A DNA stretch of 64,000 bases from the NCBI GenBank assembly GCA_964030785.1, contig OZ034970.1:16137911-16201910 (forward strand), in the 5' to 3' direction. The DNA comes from Siderastrea siderea. Lineage: Eukaryota > Cnidaria > Anthozoa > Scleractinia > Rhizangiidae. A program made the position numbers and the translations under genes. The notes under the pieces were generated by a model. It did no database searches and was not told the origin of the DNA. It saw only the letters and a program-made list of their open reading frames with translations. This document shows positions 22,335 through 34,100 of this stretch, piece by piece (the first letter of the stretch is position 1; every line of letters starts with the position of its first letter).

Positions 22335-22981
22335 CTTGTTCTCATTGTCCTTTCACGTGATCTGTTGACGCGATCGCGACTACGATAGTGGTGCCTTGGA
22401 GATCGTGACCTGGACAAGTACGACAAGCCAATGTCAAACAGGCGTTACTTTGCCCAGCGCGACATGAGATATAACAGATACAAATCTGTAATAAGCGTGC
22501 GCGAGAGACTATAAGCAGTCTATTCTTTGAAAAAGGAGAACATTTCAATAGTGGTGTAAAGAAATATGCATAACTCCTGTTGTACTAGTCTTTGTTTTCT
22601 TTTTTCAGTCAACAGACTTTGTGCTATCAAATGTCCAGACGTGATTCATTGTTATGGCATGTTATGGCTAGTCGTTCACAATTTTTCCAGAGATACTCAG
22701 TGTATTCATGTCTTATATGTATAATATGGTCTAAAACAGAGACATCCGTGTTAAGGTGCATTCAAGAATCGTACTTACCAGCTTCGTGAGTGCCAAGAGC
22801 TTCGCTTGTTGCGCTTGGTTGACGGGGAATGGGAACGTGATCTGGAAAGTGGATAGTGTTTGAAATTAAATTTGGCAGAAAATGCTTTTGATTTTAACAA
22901 GCACAAAAACGGTATATCAGAATTAAAATCACTTTACCTTCGAAGAGAGTGATCGTCCTTCCTCTTTTTCTTTTTGCCCAT
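22335..22981 (-). CDS. RS-rich protein, first three exons
   Basis: Three minus-strand exons fit in phase: 22981-22938 (ATG, MGKKKKRKDDHSLR), 22841-22779 (RSRSHSPSTKRNKRS and on) and 22409-22335 (SRSPRHHYRSRDRVNRSRER). Donors are GTAAAG, GTAAGT and GTTAGG, and acceptors are CCAG in both cases. Arg-Ser dipeptides suggest a splicing-related or other nuclear RNA-binding protein. No RNA recognition motif or later exon is found to the left, so the gene is partial or its next intron is long. It was found by exon-phase logic, not by homology. Confidence 0.5.
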
Positions 22982-23284
22982 GTTTGTGTTAAGGAAACTA
23001 CGGTGGCTCAAGTGTAGAAAACGCAGTACAAAGCGTACAGATCGAGAGTCAAACGGGTCAATATGTGGGTAAAAGGCCACAGTGATCACATAACACGATT
23101 TACTAAGCGTCATGCAGCGTAAGACAACAGCCAAACCCATGACCAATGATTGCGTGACAAAAATATACTCAGCAGTACCGACTTTGTACTGACCGGTACC
23201 GGAAGCCGATTACCTGTTGGTACATGGCCAAATACTCTAAAAAAAAAAAAAACCAAAATTCCTGTGAAAAAATAATAATATTTT

Positions 23285-23455
23285 AAAATTATCTGTGGGA
23301 TCTAGGAGAGCCTGATCCCTGATTCCATTAAAAACACTGCTGATCCCGATCCCACGGCTTGTGATCCCGGATCCCAGGGCTGTGATCCCTGATCTCACCC
23401 CTATTTAGACCTTTGATCCCTGATCCCATATACCTCGTTACGACCCTGTTATTAG
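23285..23455. repeat. GATCCC repeat, reverse orientation
   Basis: Units of GATCCC(TGATCCC) end in ATACCTCGTTACGACCCTG, the reverse complement of the terminus at 12486. Together with 12486-12610 it shows a dispersed family with a conserved end. Confidence 0.5.
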
Positions 23456-23743
23456 CTGAGGAATGACTCCAGATGTCCATTCCGTAAACGATATACTCTT
23501 TTGCAGATAATGTTCAATTACCACACTCAACAAACGTCTTCGTATTGTTAAAACAATCCATTCAATAATTCGCCAACGGACAAAAAACGCAAAAACACGC
23601 TGTGGCAATGTAGAATTCCATTTTAACTCACGCCTGCAAGTTAAGACATACAAGACTATTATGCAATCAAAACCGGAAATCGAATGGTTACAAACACAAG
23701 CAGAACAAATTATTTTCCCTAAGCTATGCCCGCTTCAAATACA

Positions 23744-24145
23744 TTACGGACGGTGCCTCCTTTTGTTACTGCGCATACGTTCTGCGCATCTCGGGATATT
23801 CGGATTTCTTAAGGAATTTGCCGCTAATACAACAATATTTTTGCACGATTTTTGGCTCTGTGGAAAAAGCAGATCTTGGCAAGGGCTATCAGAATCCAAA
23901 AAGAAAATTGGGGGTAACCACGCATTTTTCAGAGATAATTGATCTTAACTTTGGAAAGAAATTGGCATGCATTCTTTGTATTTTAACGCTTTTTTAGAAT
24001 TATGGTTGCATAATTATCTTCAAAAAATGCGTGGCTACCCACATTTTTCTTTCTGGTTTCAAATAACCGTTGCTAAGAACTACTTTTTCCCCGTAGTCAT
24101 AACCTTTGCAAAAAATACATCTGTATTAGGAGGCACCGCCCTTAA
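23744..24145. mobile_element. MITE with GGGCGGTGCCTCC ends
   Basis: Ends GGACGGTGCCTCC and GGAGGCACCGCCC. Inner arms GGTAACCACGCATTTTTC and its mirror CGTGGCTACCC form a folded structure. The right end abuts TTAA. The ORFs inside are by-products. Confidence 0.65.
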
Positions 24146-24769
24146 AAGCCTTATTATTATCACATTGTTTTTATTTTCCTGGTTCACCAAACACAAACCA
24201 ACTTGAGCGCAAACGCGTAAAACTTCACCTTTAACACGTTCAAGTACAATCATTGGACTTCAACATTAGACATCAATCTAAAGATATTACTGCGCGTGAA
24301 CTCGTTGATAAACGACACAAATCAGCAGGAATCCCATAATGGATGACCCAAGTTATCTTATACATCACCGCCTCAAAATAACGAAAATATCTTCGAACAG
24401 GCCTAAAGACACAGCGAAGTTTCTCTTTTGGAAATACCGCACAGCACACGAACAACACCGAAACAACACGACCGCGGCTCACGAAAATAACCACAGAAAT
24501 GTATGGCACGACTCACATAATCTCTTGGTTGCTATCACAACCACGCGATAAAAAGAAAGTTCAACTGTCGTAAAGGCCAAAACGGATACTCACTATGCGT
24601 TTGAGCGATGTCGCAGCTCTTACAAGGTCTTCTCTGATTTGCTGAGAAAACAATACACCAAACAACAAAACAATGGACCCTAGCCCCGAAAACAATAGAG
24701 CTGCGTGATACCAAGGTCCAATGAAATTAGAGTTTATTAAGAGCTGCGGGGCTACTCATGCGTTTGTAT

Positions 24770-24957
24770 TAGACTGCGAATAGTCTCTAATTTTGGCAAT
24801 AGCGATCGTGGGGCGGGCGAAAATACACACGCGCGGGCGCGAAATTTTCGCGAAATTTTCCTCGTGTCGCGTCTCCCCGAAATTTCGCGCGCGCGTGCGT
24901 GTATTTTCGCCTGCCCCACGATCGCTATCGCCAAAATTAGAGGCTACTCGCAGTCTA
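24770..24957. mobile_element. Fold-back MITE with 9-bp target duplication
   Basis: 188 bp, nearly a perfect palindrome with arms TAGACTGCGAATAGTCTC and so on. It is flanked by CGTTTGTAT (24761-24769) and CGTTTGTGT (24958-24966), an 8 of 9 match. The centre is rich in CGCGCG. A 9-bp duplication suggests mobilisation by a MULE transposase. Confidence 0.75.
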
Positions 24958-24979
24958 CGTTTGTGTTACAGTGTTTTAC

Positions 24980-27900
24980 AGTGTCTTAAAGTGTTCTCCC
25001 TAAGTGCGAGAAAGTGGTAAACAGAGCGTATTATGAACTGCTGGTAAGAGGTATTTTAAACAAATCATGATTCTCCCCCAGTCAGAAAATCTTAATTGAT
25101 TTTATAACACTCCCAATAATTTCTCCCAATAATGATTCTCGTAGACAAAATCAGACGGCAGATATATCGTGAAATGTTAATGGCTGAGCTGGTCCATGCG
25201 GCTGAAAACAAACACTGATTGGCTTCCTGAGCGGTCTAAATTTTGCAATACGGACCACTCGCAACGGTCACGCTGGTCGATTTGTAAAAAAACTGTTTTG
25301 TGTTAAGTGGGAAATTATGTTCTGACGTACAATTTGGCTGGTTGGTTCTAGAAAGTGAAGGCCACTAACTTTGTCGCCAAAGGGCTAATTGTAGTCACTA
25401 TTTACAATGACTTAAGGCAGTCTACCTGTGGAGCACGGTTTGTATTGAGGGCATACTCTCTTATCTGGCCTTGCGAAAAGTCTATCAATAAAACAACCAT
25501 GTCGTCATACGCTTGACGCTATAGCTTTAGTTCGCTATAGTTCAGCGAACCGTCGATTACTGTTTATAAGAATATTGCCATAAGCAAAGCAATCCACGAT
25601 CCTGGCTTCTTGGTCAGATTGGCCAAAATGAGCTTTGAGTCAGATAACTGGGTTATGAAACAAAAAGAAAAGGCACCACAAGTCAAGGAAAGGATTTTTT
25701 TTTCATATTCTTTTATTTTTCCCACGACAAAAAACAAAACGATAAATTTGAACTCTTTAGCCTTGATTTTCCCCTTAATCTACGATAGTCCCCGACAATC
25801 CGGAAAATGCGATTTAACGGTGATCCAATAGTATCCCATTTGTTTAATCAGTCTCTCATCAGTCTTGCAGACCTGTAAAAAAAAAAATCAGTGAGGTTTT
25901 AACAAAAACACTGACTCCACTAAAACTTTTCGTATTATATATATCATTTAGGGAACAATTGCCGATGTAGTCTTTAAAATATTTAACTAGATAGTTTATT
26001 CCTATACAATCTCATTGTTTGAAAAACGGGTGAAACTTCAATTTAATTCAAAGAAACAAAATGCATTCTCACCTGATTTTTCCTTGTCAGGGGGCCTTAC
26101 TTCAAGCCTGTTAAAAAAGTGGTTTAATGAAAGTTAATGTAAGAAAACTTTTCATGAAAATATACCTCACAAGTCTCAGGTGTTGGTTGTGCTAACTGGA
26201 AAGACAAGATTGGATTTGCACTGTGTTTTAGTTGCTTGATAGTCGGGTTTTGTGTATTTCACTAATTTCCTGGCAGCAAGCAATTACATTCCCAGTGTCC
26301 ATTGTCTTTTTGGTCAACACTCCTTAATGCAAAACTCACACTTCAGTCAAACGTCAAAGACATCTACGGTTTTACTTCCACGAAACGTGTGACGATTGTA
26401 GTGGTGACATAGTGATTAAACACAGTAAGAAACACAGTGACAATTTTTAAAGGCGGCGAAACACAGTAGCTAAATATGTGCATTGATGTTCGCTGGCAAC
26501 ATATTTAGAGATCTTAGGAAGCTCAAATTTTAAGTTGAAAGTGCAAAATTCCAACTTTTGCATTTGTTTGCATTTTATTTAGAATTCTTGGGTAAATTTA
26601 GCAGGAGATGCTCGAGCGTGGCACCTTTCACGGCGTGTGGCCAGCTCCAATTAGATATTGTTTGATGACCGCTTACCAGAGCACAAAACAAGCCAGTCTT
26701 GCCTTATTTTGTGTATTGGTTGTGTGTAAGTGATCTGATTTGCTGAGATACACTTGTAATTCATTGTTCGTCCTTCTTACAGTTGCACGATCGGAGTTTG
26801 CACCTTCTGTTGACTAAATTTTTGATTTCGATGCTCCTCAAATAAACTTGAAAGCCTCCTACTCCTAATTAGTGACATCAGCTGTGCCATTACCAGAACG
26901 ACCTTCATGAACGAGACAATAGAACAGTTTTCAATTCAGTGTCGTAAAACCAAAACCAAAGTAATTACTCTAGCCAATCACAACAGGAACAAAAAAACAA
27001 AATAAACCAATCAGAAATTGAAGCAAATAAAAGTAATTAGCGTCAAGCGTGGCAAAACGCGTGCGAGCAAGACACGATTGGTTTTGGTTTAACTTTTGAT
27101 TGGTTGAGAAGGTGGCGCGAACTTTTTTGTCCAATCAGAGAGCGAAGTAAAGCAAAACTAAAACAAACACAACATTACTTTCGACACTCCTTTGAAAACT
27201 ACTCTAAAACGGCATTAATGATTCTGTACCTTGGTATTTCTTGATAGTTGCATAGATTTATATCCAGATCTTAACGGCCCCTACCTTTACACGATCGGAT
27301 TTTGCATTTCTTGGTTTCTGCGTATTTTCCCCGACAGTATTTCCCTCCTCCTGACGGCTTTGGATTGGTGCACTCGCGGGTTCGAGTTTTCTTTCCTCTG
27401 CCACAAAACTTGCTGCATTCGCTGAACTCTGACCACTCAGTAAATCCACCGTCAACTGAATCGGTAGAAATAAGTCAATCAGTCCATCAGTATATAGAAT
27501 ACCCATCAGGGATCGACAGTTAACTCAGGGGGGACCCTTGAAACGGTGTTCATCTATTGCAGAATAAAATGAACACTCTGCAAACGCCTAAACAATGCGA
27601 GATTCTGTAGGAAACAATAGTTTGGTCTGCTAAGATGGCATAGTAGTTAATTTACTTATCAGCCATCCTATGTATTGTTATTCCCAACATCATCTGTAAG
27701 TCACACAGATCTGATCAGTGATATGCTTGAGGCATTGTCCCAAGCGCTTAAATCTTTGAGAAATATTCTTAAACGGTGCACAGCTTTAAAAGAAGGAATG
27801 GCCTATAGGTTTCTGACTCTCCACGAAAGCTACAAAGTGTCTTGGTGGATATTTTTATCTTCAAAAGAGCAGTTTCATCATATGTCACTTGACGAGGTCC

Positions 27901-28070
27901 TAACTTTTGAGTGTGTAGAATTAATCATATCGTGTGAAAAATTCAAATGTAACTTCTTCAGCTGCAGTACTTTGTCCTGGTGTCTTTGTTTTCCAGTGTT
28001 TAGGACAATGAATTGGGATTTTCTTTTATTATGAGGTAGTTCCCTCTGATGTTTTATGTTCATTTGTTAA
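24980..28070. other. Spacer upstream of the visible MTR exons
   Basis: No MTR folate- or homocysteine-domain exon was recognised. A possible MITE lies at about 26938-27187 (ends AGTGTCG and CGACACT) with CCAAT-type words inside. ORFs at 27258-27506 and 27675-28034 match nothing known to me. Minus-strand exon-like snippets with good splice sites occur at 24596-24643 and 26073-26108, but are too short to assign. Confidence 0.4.
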
Positions 28071-28077
28071 TCCAAAG

Positions 28078-28167
28078 GGATTAGGAAAAGGTGCAAAAAA
28101 ACAGGTAGTCACAGATGAGTGGAGACATGGAAATGTGGAAGAAAGACTGGAATATGCCTTGGTTAAG
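28078..28167 (+). CDS. MTR: MTR exon 1 of those visible (end of cap-domain linker)
   Basis: It encodes a segment with TDEWR and [11 protein letters not shown], typical of the start of the methionine synthase cap domain. The donor is AAG|GTAATC. The acceptor is placed after CCAAAG at 28077, which gives 30 codons in phase 0; a second AG at 28089-28090 is possible. No exon encoding the preceding folate-domain sequence was found further left. Confidence 0.8.
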
Positions 28168-31100
28168 GTAATCAGTGCCTTTAATTTCAAAGTACTTTTC
28201 ATGAAAATTCAAAGTTTTGCTGGCGAGAAAGTTTCCGAAATTGTTACTGTACCTTTTAATAATACCTAAACGCTGAAGGTCAAGACTCAACCAATGGTTG
28301 TTTTCTCAGCGGCTATCAGTGATTGTAACGGATGCGTCGGGAATAAAGTCAAGTTCATAAACTAACGTACCCAATGGTTAAATCCTTCTGTCGATTATTA
28401 ACCGACGAAGTCGAGTTAGAGCAGTCGTGTCAAGAGCGTCGACTGGTTTGGTCGGTCAAAATACGTCGTGTAAGGCTCACAAGGTGTGTATTTCGCTATG
28501 GCCCACGGGATGGGATGACGTATTCTGCAGCTAAGCCCATCGATTAGAACACACACGCACGCACGATAGGACAAGGGTCCACATAAAAAGTATCGTAGGT
28601 ATAGAAGGACACTTCTGCCGAGCAGTGTTGGTTTTGACCGAACAGAAATATCTGTGCAATACTAGTGAAAGAAAGCAAGGAGGACTGATAATAACAGGAG
28701 GTGAAGTCCAGTGGCACTGTTGATGCTGGTGGGACCAAAGTGTTGCTGAGACATCGTAAGGATAGATTCGTTCTCAGTAAAGGTTATAAAAGGAAAATTC
28801 TGGTGTATGTTGTTGTGGTTATGTTTATCACTTGAAAATGTCTAGCTGGCAGGTGGGAAATGAATTACGACACGAGGCTGGATCTTCTTGGATAGTATAC
28901 TATATGCACAGAAGCATATACCAGTTAGTCTTTTTAATTTTTCTGCTTCACTTTTGATTTTGAACCGATTTGTTCGATTTTAGAGTTCGAGACACTGACT
29001 TGCTGACTGCGGAAGAGGAAACTAGATTTAATGATTACGTCATAAGACATGCTTTAACGTGTTTGAGATAAAGCGACAACTTCGCTTTTAACTAATTTCT
29101 CCAGATCAATAATCATGTTTGTATAGTGCCATATTCACAACAGTATATAAATGCTTCGCTTACAACTCTTGATAACGGCATGTTCAGTTGTGGACAAAAT
29201 TTATCTTTAAATTTCAATTTTAATTCAACAAAATATTCAAAGCGATAAGACAGATGAACTGAGTCATCCGATTTTAAACATTACGTCATTCGGTAACGCA
29301 AAAGACAAAATACTGTCACAATTTTCGTCACGCCGGTTAGCACGTTGGGATTCTGACGATGTGCTTGTCTTTATCGATAATCATGTTTTTATAGTGCCCT
29401 ATTCACAACAGTATATAAATACATTGCTCACAACTCTTGGTAAAAGCATGTTCAGTTGTGGACAAATGTATATTAACATTTAATTTTTTAGTTTAATTCA
29501 ACAAAATTAGATATTCAAAGCGATAAGACAGATGAGCTGAGTCATCAGATTTTAAACATAACGTCATTCGGTGACGCAAAGGGCAAAATACTGTCACAAT
29601 TTTCGTTGCGCCAGTTAGCACGTTGAACCAAGTAAAAACATTTGTCGAGGGTGGAGTGGGTCAAAACGACTGGTAAATGCCTATAATGCGCTTTCTTGTA
29701 ACCTGTACGATAGAGCATAGCAATGATTTATTTCATATTTGCATTCACAATTGGGCTTAAGGAGCCCTTGACATGATTAAAGGAAACTGTGCACAAAGCG
29801 TGGTTCCCAAGTATGGGGAAAAGTTCAATTCTTTTGGGCTGTTACGGTGCCCATACTGATCAATCGTGAAGATGTGGTTACTTTTATATAGGAAATTTGT
29901 CGCCCATTTTTTGGAATGCGTCTGTTTTGAGAATTTTTGCTCCGGATTTTGAGGAAGACCGACCAAAAGACAGCGAAACATGATCTTGAGTGAAGAATGC
30001 ATAGTCTGTGGAGCTATGTTTGGTGAGGAGAGGGTGAATAATTCAGTTGACCTCCTTTCCAGGGTATTGGTCACCTTTTCAGTTGGTCATATTTAAGCGT
30101 TAGTTACAGTTACACACTTTTACTGCAACTTGCTGTTACAGATGCTTGAATGTTATTGAAGCTGCAGTCACGCACGGCTCGCTTGCTTTCTTTTCGAGAC
30201 GAACCAACACTTCGTCGGTTCTGCACGCATTGCGGGCCTATGTTTTAATTAGAAGCCTGTCGGTTGTGATCGTAATCGTGACTGAAAGCAATGTAAATTG
30301 TAGTTGTTGGTGGGGTTTGTAGTGTAAGTCAATTTATTCAGATAAATACCAGGCACATCAGATGGAAAATTGAGTAGCTATTGAACTTAAATTTATTTGC
30401 CTGCTCTAGTAGTGTACGCACGTGAGGGACAAACTCAAGCCATCCAATTAAGTATGCAAATTATCCTCTGTTGGATCCTTCAGGGAATTGACAAATATGT
30501 AGTAGAAGACACTGAAGAGGCGCGGCCATGTAAAGAAAGATACCCTCGGCCATTGAATGTGATTGAAGGACCACTAATGAAGGTAAGTGTTCATGGTGTT
30601 TGATTTTCAAGGACGACCAACCCAACCCCTCCCCCCCCCCAAAAAAAAATCCCGTTTCATTGTCTGTTCCTGTGTTTTGAGCATGTTAAGTTTGACTTCA
30701 TTTAGTATTTTAGAAATCATTGACATGAGTATTTATCAGTATTGACCTTCGTTTCATTTCAGGGTATGGGAGTTGTTGGAGATTTGTTTGGTGCTGGTAA
30801 AATGTTCCTGCCACAGGTAGGTTTGTCAGCTTAATTCTATAACTTTTTGATTTTTGGAATTTAGTTCATCGCGGATTTTTATTCTATTTTAACCTCTTGC
30901 GGGCAGATCAGGGTGAAGGCGCGAAACAAGTAAGCGATAATGCGACCGCGGCTGAAGGCGAGGAGAGGAGAAAGGGGAGAGGGATGATAGAACCTTTCTT
31001 TGCTTTTTCTTTGTGCCTCTCCCCGCTATGAATAATGTATTAATACCATCAAATGGTATTACACAGGAATAAAGGGTAAATTAGGAATACCGTTCTGATA

Positions 31101-34100
31101 ATTATGTTCCCGTGTTATTATCGGGTGATTAAATCCGCTCGTGTCATGAAGAAAGCTGTTGGACATCTGATTCTATTCATGGAGATAGAGCGAGAAGAAA
31201 GACTGGCTCAATGTCCGGTGAATGTGAGGACTCGCTTGCTGTAAGTCAATTGTTTCATTGAGGTCTTGATAATTTCTAGCTATCCTTACCACCATTTTCA
31301 CTGCTAAGCGACCTTCGGAATCAAAATGCACTGGAAATATAAGGTACCGGTGGTGTTTGATTGACGGAAGTCTATTTCCAGTGCATTTTGATTTCGAAGG
31401 TCGCGTAGCAGTGAAAGTGGTGGTAATTCCATTCTCATTGGAAAGGGTTTTCGTATAAAAAGAATGATCCAACAGTCTTCCAGATTTCTCGAAACCAAAA
31501 CATGCAACGGAAAAACTTGTAACTAGTGCCGCGTGCAGGAATAAACTTTTCAGTGCTAAGCGCGGGAAAACATGTAACCGGTACGGGTCAATTTTCTTTG
31601 ACGCCCACTTCAAGATGGCGGACATTTGCGTTTTTCGTCATCTTAACAACATGTTACGTTTTCAGGTTCATAAAGCGTCAAACATTTAAAATTAAGCACT
31701 GTTTTACTGTTGGGCTTCAGCAATAGATTGCAAATTGTTATGAGAAAACGACAAGTATTCGCATGATGCAGGGTTTCACGGCATACACGTTAAAAAACGG
31801 CTAGTTGGAGAAACTAACATTCCGGTAGTGTAAATTTAGAGAAGCAGCAGAGACTTGTTTTGAATCCAACCAATTTTTGAATTGGAGCGCGGGAAAACAT
31901 GCGTAAGCCAAGCCACGAGTGGTTTGGGTTATGCTCCTGAATGGTGGAAAAAAGCAAATTTTTCTTCAGTGCACTTTACAAAATGATGCAATTATTGTCT
32001 AGATTTCATCTGATTGGTCAATACAGCGTGCTTTTACCTGACTAATTAGAGCATTTGACACGAGTTGATTGCACCAATTGTAGGGCTCTGTAAACCAAAG
32101 CTTAAGCATACATAGCTTTACGACTCTAAACCTTAAATCCTTTAATGGTGTACTCCTAAAACAGTTTGCACTATACTAGGAGTTTCCAAATGGAATTGGG
32201 ATTTAGAAATGTTGGTTTTTGAGGGGAGGGGAAAACCGGAGTACCCGGAGAAAAACCTCTCGGAGCAAGGACGAGAACCAACAACAAACCCAACCCACCT
32301 ATGACGCCGGGTCCACGAATCGAACCCAGGCTACATTGGTGGGAGGCGAGTGCTCTCACCACTGCGCCATCGCTGCTCCCCTGCCGGCTTGCGTTACTAC
32401 TGTTGTTAAGTACGAGTTACTTTGAAATACGATTTATGACTGTTTATTTCAGAGCCGTTACAATGGAACAATAGTATTGGCAACTGTCAAGGGAGATGTC
32501 CATGACATCGGCAAAAACATCGTTGGGGTTGTGTTAGGCTGTAATAACTTCAGGTAAAGAACTCTTACCTCTGCAAGAAAACTAGTTAAAACTTAAATAT
32601 AAACAAAATAGGAAACAATGAGAAGAAACAATATTTCTGCATCAATGTTTCCTATATAGCTCACCCACGCCTGTAGACTCCAGCATCAGTGAAAATTGCA
32701 TTGGCCATACCAAAAAAAAAAAAACGACAACAAGAAAAAAACATAGGCATGCGGTGCATGTAGAACCGGTGACGTTTCCTTTTTTATCACTTGTCACACG
32801 TCACTTAAATTTGTATGTGAGTGAGCAGAAACTTGTCCGACGGAAATACACCGCAACTCTGCCTTCATTAGGCTCAAATCTTCTGATTTTCTGGGGAACG
32901 CTTCCCATGTTCTCGGATCCGGGTGTATTCGCACGCAGACAAAGTATTGCGTGACTTGGGTCACGTTTCACCGAGATCCCGCTGAAAGCCGTTTATAATT
33001 GTTCCTCTCTTTCTTGCGGTATATTTTTATTACAATATTTAACTGCCTGTAGGCTGGAGTTTGGTTTAATGCCGACAGTTAAAGGGGTATTTTCTCTTTT
33101 CGCAAGTCTTGAGAGCAACAGAAAATCTTTTGGTAAATTTCTGCTAGACAGTTTGAGCGCAGTCAGCTTTGATCACACTTCAACTTCAAGCGAAGCGGCG
33201 AACAAAATATTTGTTTATATTTCTCAATTCATCTTCGAAGTTACCTGTTTTCAGATAAAAGCTCGGTAACTGCGTCGAAAAAATAGAGCTGAACTTGGCC
33301 GTTGCCACTAAATCTCTCAAATCTATCGTTCGAAAACTACCGAAACATTAAAATCCCCTCGCTCCTACAGGAGTAATAAATTTTACTAACGTGTCAAAAC
33401 CCCCAAACCTGCTTGCTTCCCTGGCGCTATCACGGCGTGGAAATTATAAAAGAAAACGAATATAAACCAAATATGCATGGGAGTTCGCGAACCAAGTCCA
33501 GTTGGTTGTCTTGCGTTCTCTTTTTCGGACATTTGTATCACTTGGGATCGGGAAAGTACACGTAGCAAAGACACCCTGGCAAACCTCAGTCCACAAAAAC
33601 ACGCATTCACCACCGGGTGATTCGAAGCAAAATAAAGTACGCCCTAGTTTATCGAGATCAAATTCAAACACTTAACTCACTGGTTAACAAGGAGGACAGA
33701 AACAAACTACATGTGCATGAATTTGCGAAGTAAGTGGAACTGATTCGTTGCGGCCAAATAGACGACTTCGTCTTGAGTATAAAGTGTCAGTTGTTGCTGT
33801 GGAAATTTGTTCCACGGTTAATTAAGTAAACAGAGTAAACGCAGCTAGGATTGCAACGTGAAAAATTCCTGCCGGACGTTAAATATACAAAGTATACGAG
33901 GTAAAATTAAATAGTTTTTGTCGACCGAGACGGCCAAATCCAAACAATTCAAAGCCCGGGGGACGAGCTCCCATCTTTAGGCTGTGTGGGTATGTGCCCT
34001 CAGTACGTTAAGTGTTTCAGTGTCCTGGTGGCACACCCCTACCCAACATGTCACAGATTACCCTCCACCCCCCGTCTCATAGAAGAAACACAGACATAAG

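Noticed and set aside
23661..24206. ORFs of 93 and 79 codons
   Set aside because: They fall within a fold-back MITE with mirrored arms.
24752..25020. Paired ORFs with mirrored peptides on both strands
   Set aside because: They result from the palindromic MITE at 24770-24957.
27675..28034. 119-codon ORF as the preceding MTR exon
   Set aside because: The peptide does not resemble the folate-binding domain and lacks suitable splice context.
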